Shown here piece by piece: positions 7,273 to 15,718 of a stretch of 60,731 nucleotides of DNA (position 1 is the first letter of the stretch; every line of letters begins with the position of its first letter). The position numbers and the translations under genes are program-made. A model generated the notes under the pieces. It did no database searches. It saw nothing but the letters and a program-made list of their open reading frames with translations, and was not told where the DNA came from. Source of the stretch: an uncultured Bacteroidaceae bacterium (GTDB lineage: Bacteria > Bacteroidota > Bacteroidia > Bacteroidales > Bacteroidaceae); assembly GCA_934293005.1 (NCBI GenBank), contig CAKQYA010000017.1, positions 1-60,731 of the forward strand, written 5' to 3'.

Positions 7273-8211
7273 TTATTTGTTCCATTTGTCGCATATCTGA
7301 GCCTTGCAAAACAGTTTGTAACCGCCCCAATACAATCCTGCTGCAATAGCAAGCCCTATGACAGACAGCGCGCCCATAGCAATGAAAAACATCGTGTTTG
7401 GCGTATGATTCTCCGCATCCATGATTATGTTGACAAAACTGTCGAATGAATCTGACATGTACAATGCTGCGCTCTGGCAGCATGTGTTTAACACAGACTG
7501 CAGCACGCTAAGGGCTACAAATGTCAGAATGACGTTGAACTTGAATAGTATGGAGTTGGATAGCACAAACAGCATCAGTTCTGCTACTGTCCAGCATGCG
7601 CACACTATGAGAACGCTGGCTGATATGTAGGCCAAGCCTTCAAACATAACTGCATACTCAGGAACGTTCGGCATCATAATTGATGATATGTAGTTGCAAC
7701 TTTCGCACATGGCCACCAGCGTTGAGTTGGACCAATCGAACATGCCAGTGGCAAGCCAAGTGAGCACTACATTCAGCATGTCGGCCACTATCAGTGCGGC
7801 CAGCATCGTCAACAGGCCTCCAATGACCATCAGCGTTGTGTGCCACACATATTTCTCAAGCGATGACACAGGGAGCGTGAGCATGCCTATCCGGCCTTTC
7901 TTGTTTCTCATGCCATGAGCCCAACTGCCTGCCATGATAAACAGACCTATGGAGAAAGTCCAGAAATAGAATCCAAGCAAAATCAATGAGCTGGCCGTAT
8001 GATACTCTTCTGGCATTTGTGGCTGGCCGTCATAGTTCATCATGTCGTTGCCCGTAACATTGTGCAGTGCCCATTTGACAGCCACTTGAAGCATCATCAT
8101 TCCTATAGCCACTAAAAATATGGAAAAAACGACATTTCTGTAAAATTGCCTGCTTGCATTAAGGTCATATTTTGCGTATGCTAAAAAGCGTCTTTTGTTG
8201 AAATCTTTCAT
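7273..8211 (-). CDS. ABC transporter permease
   Basis: A 312-residue integral membrane protein with about six hydrophobic segments: around residues 25-45, 85-105, 125-150, 185-210, 220-250 and 275-300. The N-terminus (FLAYAKYDLNASRQFYRNV) is cytoplasmic and charged, as in ABC-2-like permeases of Bacteroidetes. It has no recognisable substrate motif. The ATPase gene lies 90 bases upstream and the GntR gene 41 bases downstream. The three together form the common YtrA-type module, proposed in other phyla to respond to cell-wall-active compounds. The substrate here cannot be read from the sequence. Confidence 0.8.
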   Translation of the reverse strand: MKDFNKRRFLAYAKYDLNASRQFYRNVVFSIFLVAIGMMMLQVAVKWALHNVTGNDMMNYDGQPQMPEEYHTASSLILLGFYFWTFSIGLFIMAGSWAHGMRNKKGRIGMLTLPVSSLEKYVWHTTLMVIGGLLTMLAALIVADMLNVVLTWLATGMFDWSNSTLVAMCESCNYISSIMMPNVPEYAVMFEGLAYISASVLIVCACWTVAELMLFVLSNSILFKFNVILTFVALSVLQSVLNTCCQSAALYMSDSFDSFVNIIMDAENHTPNTMFFIAMGALSVIGLAIAAGLYWGGYKLFCKAQICDKWNK

Positions 8212-8301
8212 AATATTATGTTTGACATTTGGTTATGTTATTATGTTTGTCATTTTTATATGAGTGCTGATGTCGGCCGAACGGCTCTTGTCGCTAAAAC
8301 G

Positions 8302-9024
8302 CTACATGATAGCCTTCATGAACATTTCCTCCACGTTTGTTGGCTCTTCCACGTCCAGCCTCTTGTTCACTATGGCCTTGCCGTCTTTCACAATGGTCAC
8401 ATGGTCGAGCAGATTCTCCACATCTTTCACTTGGTGGGTCGAGATGACAATAATCTGATCTTCTCTCATGCCATGCGCCAGCACTTTCCTGAATTGGCTT
8501 TTGCTTGGTATGTCGAGCCCGTTGGTCGGCTCGTCCATGACTAACAGCTTTGTCCTTGCGGCCAGAGCCACACAAAGGTATACTTTTTTCTTCTGTCCCA
8601 TGGACAGGTGGCGCATGTTTATTTCGGGCACCCCGTCCTTGCCTTCATGCGCCCCATGCAGTTGGGTCAGCTCGAACATCTCCAGCATCTGCTTGAGCAG
8701 GGGCATGTCGAAGTTGGGATAGAACGAACGTATTGTCGACACGTATTGGTCAAGTTTTGCGCTTGGCAGGTCAAACTCCTCTGGAACGATGAACATCTCG
8801 CTCATCATGTCAGGATCTCTCTTCCAGGTTTCTTTGCTGTCCATCTCTACAGTGCCGCGCTGAGGCCTGAGCAGTCCCATCATAAGATAGAGAAGGGTGG
8901 TCTTGCCAGCTCCGTTGAGGCCGAGCAGACCGTATACACCTGGTTCTTTATACTCCAAGGACATGTCGTCCATAACGGGCGTGCCTTCCTTGTATCCATA
9001 GGTCACATTTTTGATTTCTAACAT
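8302..9024 (-). CDS. ABC transporter ATP-binding protein
   Basis: The nucleotide-binding subunit that powers the permease encoded downstream. The protein has 240 residues with Walker A GLNGAGKTT, a signature loop LSMGQKKK (the second Gly of LSGGQ is Met), Walker B LLVMDEP, a D-loop GLDIPSK and the switch histidine in VISTHQ. I chose the ATG at 9024 because MLEIKNVTYGYKEG is the usual start and AAGGAG stands nine bases upstream, a rare clear Shine-Dalgarno site in this window. A start 30 bases further upstream is less likely. First gene of the exporter operon, behind a Bacteroidetes-type promoter. Confidence 0.92.
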   Translation of the reverse strand: MLEIKNVTYGYKEGTPVMDDMSLEYKEPGVYGLLGLNGAGKTTLLYLMMGLLRPQRGTVEMDSKETWKRDPDMMSEMFIVPEEFDLPSAKLDQYVSTIRSFYPNFDMPLLKQMLEMFELTQLHGAHEGKDGVPEINMRHLSMGQKKKVYLCVALAARTKLLVMDEPTNGLDIPSKSQFRKVLAHGMREDQIIVISTHQVKDVENLLDHVTIVKDGKAIVNKRLDVEEPTNVEEMFMKAIM

Positions 9025-9129
9025 GGTAATGTCTCCTTCCTTTTTTATGAGCACCTACTTAGCAGACCGCAGAACGCTGTGTGAGCGGATGCTGTTGCTC
9101 TTTAAATATATAATAATGCCATCATTATA

Positions 9130-9153
9130 GTGTACCATCACTGTAGTACACTG
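9130..9153. promoter_or_regulatory. Candidate operator of the GntR/YtrA regulator
   Basis: Inverted repeat AGTGTAC / GTACACT with a ten-base spacer. It lies directly downstream of the -7 box of the exporter promoter, so it covers the expected transcription start. Repeats with GTGTA/TACAC half-sites are the kind bound by YtrA-type repressors. Assignment to this regulator is inference from position and shape. Confidence 0.55.
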
Positions 9154-9154
9154 C

Positions 9155-9186
9155 AAATGTAAGTGATTCTGCCGTTAACTTCCAAA
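9155..9186 (-). promoter_or_regulatory. Promoter of the ABC exporter operon
   Basis: On the minus strand TTTG (9186-9183), a 20-base spacer and TACATTTG (9162-9155). The start of transcription is expected near 9148, inside the inverted repeat at 9130-9153 and about 125 bases before the ATPase start. Confidence 0.7.
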
Positions 9187-9355
9187 CAAAATCAAATCAA
9201 TATTGAAGAATTAACATATATTTAACAATTCTTGTCAAAAAAAAGTTCTATCTTTGCACCGAAATGTAAAAAGCGTCCTTCGGAATGCTTGTGAATAGAA
9301 TGATACTATAACAATGGCTGGCTTATAGAGCTTGCCCTAACATTTCAGCGAAATA

Positions 9356-10159
9356 ATGAAAGTAAAGGATATTTTGTGTGCCCTTGAAGAATTCGCTCCT
9401 TTGGCCCTGCAAGACGGATACGATAATGCTGGATTGCAGATTGGATTAGCAAAGGATGCAGATGCTACAGGGGCATTGTTGTGTCTTGACGTCACGGAAG
9501 AAGTGGTGGATGAGGCCATTCGTCAAGGGTGCAACCTGATTATCAGTCATCACCCTCTTTTGTTTCATCCTCTGAAAACCATTAACGGAGATGATTTAAC
9601 AAGCCGTATAATAATCAAGGCTATCAAAAAGGGCATTGCAATATATTCTGCCCATACCAATCTTGATGTGGCCTATGGCGGTGTGAACTATAAGATTGCT
9701 GAAAAACTCGGTATTGGCGATATTGAGTGGCTTGTGCCGAGAGGCTCATACGAGAGCGGCGGCAAGATGCTGACCTCTGGCGATGGCATCATCGGCACTC
9801 TCTCCACACCTGCGGAAGCTAAGGATTTTATGGAAATAGTGAAGGAGACCTTCCACATTCGTTCGCTTCGTGTCAACGGTGCCAGCGCGAAGACCATAAG
9901 GAAGGTGGCTCTTTGCGGTGGAGCTGGCTCGTCGCTGATACCTGCTGCTGCTGCAAAAGGCGCTGACGCCTTCCTTACTGGCGAGATTGGTTATCATCGC
10001 TTCTTTGGTTATGACGACAGGATGCTTCTCGTTGAAATGGGACACTATGAGAGCGAACAATATACGTTGGAACTCTTCTACGACATTGTCTCGCATGTGG
10101 CGCCAACGCTTCCTGTGTTCAATACAGAAGTGAAGACGAATCCTATCAATTGCTTGTAG
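9356..10159 (+). CDS. Nif3-like dinuclear metal-centre protein
   Basis: A 267-residue member of the Nif3/YqfO/YbgI family. Metal-binding motifs are visible: ISHHPLLFHP with paired histidines, YSAHTNLDVAYGGVN, and near the end a conserved GHYESEQ segment. The start MKVKDILCALEEFAPLALQDGYDNAGLQIG is typical. Members bind two metal ions; some have GTP cyclohydrolase-like or hydrolase activity, but the cellular role is unsettled. A TATCTTTG -7 box is at 9249-9256 without a clear -33 box. The zinc-ribbon gene follows after 78 bases, an arrangement I remember from other Bacteroidales, so the two are probably co-transcribed. Confidence 0.92.
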   Translation: MKVKDILCALEEFAPLALQDGYDNAGLQIGLAKDADATGALLCLDVTEEVVDEAIRQGCNLIISHHPLLFHPLKTINGDDLTSRIIIKAIKKGIAIYSAHTNLDVAYGGVNYKIAEKLGIGDIEWLVPRGSYESGGKMLTSGDGIIGTLSTPAEAKDFMEIVKETFHIRSLRVNGASAKTIRKVALCGGAGSSLIPAAAAKGADAFLTGEIGYHRFFGYDDRMLLVEMGHYESEQYTLELFYDIVSHVAPTLPVFNTEVKTNPINCL

Positions 10160-10237
10160 AATAGCTGAATAAAGAATAATAAATTATAAATCTAAGATGG
10201 GGGCGAATGATGAATGCCTCCTTATCCCTTTTTAGTG

Positions 10238-11053
10238 ATGGTAAAAAGAAAAGAAAATGCAGCCGATATGGCAGTAGAGGACAGGCTCAAAGCACTCTAC
10301 CAGTTACAGACAATCCTTTCTGAGATTGACCGTATCCGAATACTCCGTGGCGAACTTCCTCTCGAAGTTGAAGACCTTGAGGATGACATCGAAGGACTCA
10401 AGACACGTATCAGCAAGTTTGAAAATGAGCTGGCTGACATCAACAACCGTGTAGTGGAGTATCACCATAAGATAGAGGAGGCTAACAAACTGCTTGCAAC
10501 CTACAAGCAGCAAATAGACAATGTGCGCAATAACCGTGAGTATGATCTTCTCAACAAAGAAATAGAATTCCAGAATCTTGAGATTGAACTTTGCAACAAG
10601 CGCATACGTGAGGCTCAGGTTCAATTGCGCCAAAAGGAAGAACAGCTTGACAAGTGCAAGGCTGACCTTGAAGGACGCATACAAGATCTTGATGTGAAGA
10701 AAAACGAGCTTGATGAAATCATAGCTGAAACTAAGGCTGACGAAGAGAAGCTTCGTGAAAAGGCAAAGAGCCTTGAATCGAATATTGAGCCACGTCTTCT
10801 CTTGAGTTTCAAGCGTATCCGCAAAAATTGCAGAAATGGACTTGGCATTGTCTATGTGCAGCGTGATGCATGTGGCGGATGTTTCGCAAAGATTCCTCCA
10901 CAGCGACAGCTTGATGTGCGCATGCGCAAGAAGGTTATTGTGTGCGAATATTGCGGACGCATTTTGGTGGACCCAGAGTTGGCTGGAGTTAAACTTGATA
11001 CTGCTTCAGAAGAAAAGCCAAAGCGCAGAACACGTCGCAAGAAGGAAGAATAA
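10238..11053 (+). CDS. Coiled-coil protein with C4 zinc ribbon (COG1579)
   Basis: A 271-residue protein with a long coiled coil (residues about 15-185, highly charged, heptad-like) followed by a zinc ribbon. The ribbon is formed by CGGC in ACGGCFAKIPPQ and CEYC in VCEYCGRIL. The tail is very basic (RRTRRKK). This is the COG1579/DUF164 family, related by fold to tethering or nucleic-acid-binding proteins; its role is unknown. I chose the ATG at 10238 (MVKRKENAADMAVEDRLK). An ATG at 10214 is upstream, and one at 10268 would cut conserved sequence. The gene follows the nif3-like gene on the same strand. Confidence 0.88.
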   Translation: MVKRKENAADMAVEDRLKALYQLQTILSEIDRIRILRGELPLEVEDLEDDIEGLKTRISKFENELADINNRVVEYHHKIEEANKLLATYKQQIDNVRNNREYDLLNKEIEFQNLEIELCNKRIREAQVQLRQKEEQLDKCKADLEGRIQDLDVKKNELDEIIAETKADEEKLREKAKSLESNIEPRLLLSFKRIRKNCRNGLGIVYVQRDACGGCFAKIPPQRQLDVRMRKKVIVCEYCGRILVDPELAGVKLDTASEEKPKRRTRRKKEE

Positions 11054-11110
11054 AACGACAAGCGCTGGATAGATGCAGTGTGCAGGATGCCTTCTGCATT
11101 AGCCGCTATG

Positions 11111-11166
11111 ACAAATAATTTAAGCCCCAATCGGTCAATATACCGATTGGGGCTTAAATTATTTGT
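11111..11166. terminator. Perfect 25-bp hairpin, bidirectional terminator
   Basis: Arms at 11111-11135 and 11142-11166 are exact complements, with a six-base loop. The outer part is AT-rich on both sides, so U-rich tails exist in both directions. It lies between the convergent zinc-ribbon gene and the HsdR_N-like gene. The stem core (CCCCAATCGGT) resembles the AACCCAAATCGGTCATTA element seen at 4413 and 45415. Confidence 0.8.
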
Positions 11167-11283
11167 GAAATTTGACGTTCGCAAATCCGTGGTACTTTGT
11201 GAAGAATGACTTTAGCCTGTCGAGAACATGCTCCCTTTTATTTGTTTGCACGGGTTGGCTCCAAGAGTTTATTGGGTATGGTT

Positions 11284-11757
11284 TCATAATTCTTCGTATC
11301 TCGGAATGTTCTTAAGAAAGGCGTAGGTGCCATCCTTTAGGTTTATCTTGCAGCAGTAGTGCTGGCGGCCATTGCTGACGATGAGGTGCTCTACCTCCAT
11401 TGTCATGTTGTATGTGCATATCTGGTCAAATACACGCTGTGTGATTTTCACTTCCGGGGCCTTGTATTCTATTATCATAAGTGGTTTCAGCGTGCCTCTC
11501 TCGTATACTACCGAATCGCAGCGCCGCTTAGTGCCGTTCACTTCCAACGCAACTTCATTGGCCATCAGCATGGCTGGGTAGCCCAAATTGTCTGTGAGGT
11601 GATGTGTGAAGCATTGGCGAACCAACTCCTCTGGGGTTAGTTTCACATACTTGCGCCGCAGCATGTCAAATATTTGAACCATGCCGTCTTCTTTTCTTGT
11701 TTTGGCATTGAAAGCGGGCAAGTTGAGAAAGCTGTCTTTTTTTGTTTGTGGAGCCAT
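11284..11757 (-). CDS. HsdR N-terminal-like nuclease domain protein
   Basis: A 157-residue protein related to the N-terminal domain of type I restriction subunit R. A PD-(D/E)XK-like core is visible: RCDSVVYERG (D), then LMIIEYKAP (E-x-K), followed by FDQICTYNM. There is no helicase part and no hsdM or hsdS nearby, so it is not part of a restriction system. Stand-alone versions of about this length are common in Bacteroidetes and are often next to holA, as here. Role unknown; possibly a DNA-acting nuclease in repair or replication. A TACCTTTG box at 11790-11783 (minus strand) with CTTG 20 bases upstream could be its promoter, giving a very short leader. Confidence 0.85.
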   Translation of the reverse strand: MAPQTKKDSFLNLPAFNAKTRKEDGMVQIFDMLRRKYVKLTPEELVRQCFTHHLTDNLGYPAMLMANEVALEVNGTKRRCDSVVYERGTLKPLMIIEYKAPEVKITQRVFDQICTYNMTMEVEHLIVSNGRQHYCCKINLKDGTYAFLKNIPRYEEL

Positions 11758-11828
11758 AACAGTCTTGTCTTATATTATTTCGCAAAGGTACAAAATAAAA
11801 CGTGCTGCAGCAAGATTTCCGTCTTTTA

Positions 11829-11860
11829 TTTGTTTTTGCACGCTATTAGCCGTATCTTTG
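11829..11860 (+). promoter_or_regulatory. Promoter of holA
   Basis: TTTG (11829-11832), 20 bases, TATCTTTG (11853-11860). This matches the Bacteroidetes consensus and gives a leader of about 105 bases before holA. Confidence 0.65.
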
Positions 11861-11972
11861 CAAACAGACCTGAATGCTGCTGCGCATCGTTGTGGCGTTG
11901 TGCTTGTGGCAAGGCTGGAAGGTCGGCATGGCTTTAAATCCCATGCCAGTGATAATGTAAAAATCCCCGATA

Positions 11973-12995
11973 ATGGAAAATGCAGACACGCTCCTGGAGC
12001 GCATAATAGATGCTGTGCGTCGGCAGCAATTCGCGCCTGTCTATCTTTTGATGGGTGACGAGTCTTATTATATTGATCGTCTTTCAGACTTCATCACCGC
12101 AAATGCTCTGACGGAGGATGAGCGTGATTTTAACCTGACTACGGTTTATTGCACACGCGAAACATCGGTTGCTGACATTGTTATGGCGGCAAGGAGATTT
12201 CCTGTGATGGCAAATCGTCAACTTATAATTGTTAAAGAGGCGCAGAACTTGTTAAAGCTTGAAGACTTGTGTTTATATTTATCTCAACCGCAACAGACCA
12301 CTATTTTGGTAATATGCTACAAAAATGGTTTCATCGACCGTAGAAAAAAGATAGTGTCAGTGGCGAATAAGGTCGGGGTGGTGTATGAGAGCAAAAAACT
12401 GCGTGAGGGTATGTTGCCAGCATTCGTCAAAAACTACCTTGCTCGTAAGCAAACTGCCATTGACGATGATGCATGCTTGCTTCTTGCTGAGAGTGTCGGA
12501 ACTGACCTTAGCCGTCTTGCTGGTGAAATGGACAAGCTGATCATTGCTCTGCCTAAGGAGAGGAAGCGTGTTGATAAAGATTTGGTTTTTAGTGTTGTAG
12601 GTGTATCTAAAGAGTATAACGCCTGGTCGTTGCGCACTGCTGTGGCTGAGAAAGATATCCTTAGGGCCAACAGGATTATCCTTCATTTGGATCCATCTGA
12701 CAGAAACAATCAGCCTGTTGTGGTTGTTGCTATATTGTTCAATTTCTTTGCTGCTGTTATGCAGGCGTACTATTCGCCTGACCGCTCGGAGGCTGGCATG
12801 ATGCGTCATCTTGAACTTCGTCAGCCATGGCAACTCCGTGAATACACTACTGCAATGAAGCATTACTCAGCAATGAAGACTATGCTCATAATAGGCAAAC
12901 TCCGTGAGTCTGACTGTAAGCTTAAAGGCATAGGGAGGGGGGGGGCTACTGATGAGGATATTCTCCGCGAACTGCTTTTTTTCATTTTTCATTAA
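11973..12995 (+). CDS. holA: DNA polymerase III, delta subunit
   Basis: The clamp-loader subunit that opens the sliding clamp during DNA replication. It has 340 residues. The N-terminal AAA+-like domain lacks a Walker A motif, as expected for delta: VYLLMGDESYYIDRLSDFI, FPVMANRQLIIVKEAQNL, then an arginine-poor lid and the C-terminal collar domain (WSLRTAVAEKDILRANRIILHL). The tail normally ends with a sequence like DGELLKELIFKILH; here it is DEDILRELLFFIFH, so the reading frame is intact to the end. A run of nine G at 12937-12945 lies just before this tail and could be prone to slippage. The partner dnaX is at 33952-35778. Confidence 0.9.
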   Translation: MENADTLLERIIDAVRRQQFAPVYLLMGDESYYIDRLSDFITANALTEDERDFNLTTVYCTRETSVADIVMAARRFPVMANRQLIIVKEAQNLLKLEDLCLYLSQPQQTTILVICYKNGFIDRRKKIVSVANKVGVVYESKKLREGMLPAFVKNYLARKQTAIDDDACLLLAESVGTDLSRLAGEMDKLIIALPKERKRVDKDLVFSVVGVSKEYNAWSLRTAVAEKDILRANRIILHLDPSDRNNQPVVVVAILFNFFAAVMQAYYSPDRSEAGMMRHLELRQPWQLREYTTAMKHYSAMKTMLIIGKLRESDCKLKGIGRGGATDEDILRELLFFIFH

Positions 12996-13043
12996 TGGGC
13001 ATATATATAATATGTATATGTGAGCGTGTAATAAGATCGTGTG

Positions 13044-13070
13044 GCAAAGGGGCGGATGAGGCCCCTTTGC
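13044..13070 (+). terminator. Terminator of holA
   Basis: Perfect 10-bp stem GCAAAGGGGC / GCCCCTTTGC with a seven-base loop, followed by TATTTTGTTA. It is 48 bases after the holA stop codon. Confidence 0.85.
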
Positions 13071-14120
13071 TATTTTGTTACGGTTGTTTCTTCTGGTTTA
13101 TTTAGGTGCTTTTCTTTCGGCGTTTATTTTGCTGGGGTAGCTTGTTGGGGTGGTTTGTGCTTTATAGATTTGGTGTGGAATTTTCATCAGGCTCTGCCAT
13201 TGTGTTTTGCTGTAGCTGTTTCTTTTTCTTCTTTTGGAATTATGGGTGTTGAGAAATATCTATGGTCTCTTTTGTCCTAATATTTTTTTGTATCAAAAAT
13301 AACTTCGGAAAAGTTTTGGAGCCTCTTATTTCTCGTAAAAAATGAAGGATGGGGGCTTCTTTTTTGTGTTTTGAAGGCTTGGGCTCTTTAAAAAATGAAG
13401 CTTTTTTATCTCGTTTGTGACTCTTTGAGCTAAAAAATCAAACAGAAAAATGAGTTCTTTTTTCTTGCAGAATCAGTGGGTTATCTCTTGGAAACAACGT
13501 TTTTCACGCCTTCAGAATGCTCTGAAAAATAACTCCCAAGGTGTTTCTTTGGTTATTGCGCTTCTCGTTAAAATAGCTCGTTTTGAAGGCTTGTTTCACT
13601 TCGTAATTTTTTGCTTTAACAATCATTAGCGTTATGAAATGTAAAATTTACAATAGTAAATATAATTATTGATAGATGTATTTTACAAATATAATATATC
13701 GTGGATGTCTTGTTTCTAAGTTTTATAAATGGAAATATTGGATTGCAAGAATATAAAAGTAAATATATACAGATGTAAAAGCAAAAATATGCACAAGTTA
13801 AATAGTAATGTAACATGCAGATAAACAGATAGAAAAGATGATTAAGTGAAATTGTAAATAGATATTGGCTGACAGGTTTGGCTGTGGATGATTCTTTTTA
13901 TTGAGCTTATAACCTTATGTAAGTATAATTTTAGTATATGATAATCAGTTAAAAAACAGTGATATAGCCATGGTTTACAAAGTGGAACTGTAGGATGATT
14001 TTACAGGATTAAACAATACACTTGTTGTATCATTGTAATAAAGTGTTTTACTTGTGTATGAAAGCGTAAGTTTACAAATATAAAAATAAAAATTATACTT
14101 TAAAAAAGTAAAGTTAAAGT
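13071..14120. other. Gene-free AT-rich region
   Basis: About 1 kb with no convincing gene on either strand. The left half has several pyrimidine-rich stretches and loose repeats of TTTTGAAGGCTTG (near 13368 and 13581) and AAAAAATGAAG (near 13337 and 13390). The right half, from about 13620, is very AT-rich, with many TGTAAA and TTTACA words. No tRNA or known RNA family was recognised. It could hold an untranslated RNA or decayed DNA, or the binding sites of the XRE regulator whose gene follows. Confidence 0.4.
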
Positions 14121-14151
14121 TTTGCAGAGTAAAAAAATATACCTACCTTTG
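14121..14151 (+). promoter_or_regulatory. Promoter of the XRE regulator gene
   Basis: TTTG (14121-14124), 19 bases, TACCTTTG (14144-14151). Transcription would start only about 10 bases before the ATG at 14169, so the mRNA is nearly leaderless. Confidence 0.7.
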
Positions 14152-14168
14152 TAAAAAAAAATAGAATT

Positions 14169-14744
14169 ATGACTGATAAAGAAAAAATAGAGCTTATCAT
14201 GCAGGAAAAGCATCTTAACAACACTCAATTCTGCAATGAAGTGTGCATAGCACCAGGTACATTATCCCATATTCGCAGCGGACGCACAGAGCCTTCCCTT
14301 AATATACTTCGTAGCGTTTCCATGGCCTTCCCTGACATTAACCCGTCTTGGCTTTTTTTTGATGAGGGAGATATGTATCGCGATTCTGCTTCAAGTGCTT
14401 CCTCTGCATCTTCAAATGATGATGCTTCTGCTGCAAGTGTTGATGAGTCTGCTAACGCAGCGTTGTATGGATCTTACTCCCCTCTTGAAGCGACGGCAGC
14501 ATCTCAGTCTCGTAACGGGTCTGCATTATCTCCGGATACAGCTGCTCTTGCGACAGGCGTTGGTCATGGGGGGCAATCTCGTACGGCTCTCGATGCGCAT
14601 AAGGTTAACATGGCTGGAACTTTCAGCATACAAGATATAGTTGCGGAGACTATGCGGCAACAAGTTGCGCCAAGTCAACGCAAAGTTGTGGAAGTGCGTA
14701 TATTCTTCGATGATGGTACTTTTGAGGTTTTTGGCCCCAAATAA
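14169..14744 (+). CDS. XRE-type helix-turn-helix regulator
   Basis: A 191-residue protein. Residues 1-65 are a Cro/cI-like DNA-binding domain: EKIELIMQEKHLNNTQFCNEV, then PGTLSHIRSGRTEPSLNILRSV and a tail INPSWLFFDEGDMYR. It is followed by a long Ser/Ala/Asp-rich linker (about 70-150) and a short conserved end (QRKVVEVRIFFDDGTFEVF). This layout is common in Bacteroidales chromosomes and has no known target. The linker is low-complexity and looks disordered. The gene stands alone between two gene-poor stretches. Confidence 0.85.
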   Translation: MTDKEKIELIMQEKHLNNTQFCNEVCIAPGTLSHIRSGRTEPSLNILRSVSMAFPDINPSWLFFDEGDMYRDSASSASSASSNDDASAASVDESANAALYGSYSPLEATAASQSRNGSALSPDTAALATGVGHGGQSRTALDAHKVNMAGTFSIQDIVAETMRQQVAPSQRKVVEVRIFFDDGTFEVFGPK

Positions 14745-15412
14745 TATAAGAGCATGTTGCTTTGCTGCTCTTGGTCTTGTTGGCTTTTCTGTCCTTGAGC
14801 TTATAAACATATGATGGAATTGCTGCGCTTTTGGCAGTCTCGGGATTGCTGTGCAGTCTTTTATGGCTTGGTTTGTTGCATGCATCGATAATGGTTGTAC
14901 ATAATTGGTTACTTTTTCGTGATATGATGTAAAATTAACATATACCCTTTAATATTGGGATAATTAACAAAACACCAAAATAAGATGTTAAAACAGTAAT
15001 TACAGAAAAGTCTTTTATTGTCTTAAAAAAGTTCCTAATAATTGGATTCATTCTTCGGTTACAACACTTAATGGCGTGCTACATGAATTTAGCTCGCCTT
15101 TTTTTGTGTCCTCATTCTAAATGTGCATTTCTGTTCATTAAAAATGATAGTTGTCCCCTAAAATTACCAAGAGCATAACTATTTCCTCGATGTCGGATTT
15201 TAGTGGATTATGAGGTAGTTTTTTAGGCTCATCAGGCATTTCGAGTGGTGCGACAGTCATGCTGTGCATATAGCCTTAGGTTGAAACACCTTTCATTTTG
15301 AAGCTATACCCATCGTGTTTCATGACCTTATTATTATTGTTTATCCCATCATTTTTCACAGTTGAGATGCGGCAATTGTACCATGCAATTATTTAGGCAC
15401 AGTCGTGTTGGA
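14745..15412. other. Gene-poor stretch after the XRE gene
   Basis: About 670 bases without a convincing gene. It holds one possible terminator for the XRE gene (15073-15098, imperfect GGCG/CGCC stem followed by seven T). Nothing else was recognised. It leads into the repeat cluster that begins at 15413. Confidence 0.4.
15073..15105 (+). terminator. Possible terminator downstream of the XRE gene
   Basis: GGCG and GCT pair with AGC and CGCC around one mismatch, with a loop of about ten bases, followed by TTTTTTT. It lies 330 bases after the XRE gene stop, so its assignment to that gene is uncertain. Confidence 0.4.
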
Positions 15413-15461
15413 TGTTCACTCTCATTCACAACTGTTCACTCCACATTCATAACTGTTCACT
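15413..15461. repeat. Three direct repeats starting TGTTCACT
   Basis: TGTTCACT occurs at 15413-15420, 15433-15440 and 15454-15461, each time followed by a related CATTCA-containing half. The period is 20-21 bases. The repeats lie next to the palindrome array at 15525-15604. Confidence 0.7.
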
Positions 15462-15524
15462 GCATATTCATTTTGGTTCAGAAAACAAGCATGAAAATGA
15501 CAGTCAAGCAAACATCAGATGTAA

Positions 15525-15604
15525 TGTCGTACGACTATGCACCCTCATGTCGTACGACTATAGGTGCTCATGTCGTACGTTCATAGCAACTCATGTCGTA
15601 CGAC
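15525..15604. repeat. Array of four TGTCGTACGA palindromes, 23-bp period
   Basis: The core TGTCGTACGAC starts at 15525, 15548, 15571 (ends in GTTC) and 15594. Every unit is centred on GTCGTACGAC, a perfect palindrome, and each step is exactly 23 bases. The build (short palindromes with a helical-turn-like period) resembles the arrays at 1021-1104 and 50410-50485, with a different sequence. Confidence 0.85.
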
Positions 15605-15718
15605 ATGACAACCTCATAAAAACAGCCCTCGGATACAGTTATTTGTCGTTATTCAAATATACAAAATCTTAGGCGGTTTTCTTTTATTTTATATTGACTT
15701 TATCACTCGAAATGTCGG

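Noticed and set aside
13041..13280. A 79-codon frame with hydrophobic, Cys- and Phe-rich composition
   Set aside because: It begins inside the holA terminator hairpin, has no family resemblance and its composition reflects the T-rich DNA.
15525..15604. CRISPR-like regular spacing, also considered for 50410-50485
   Set aside because: The units are 18-bp palindromes with only 4-12 bases between them, with no unique 30-base spacers and no cas genes.
15412..15672. An 86-codon frame across the repeat region
   Set aside because: It is read through the TGTTCACT and TGTCGTACGAC repeats; its HNCSLHIHNCSLH-like sequence is a by-product of them.
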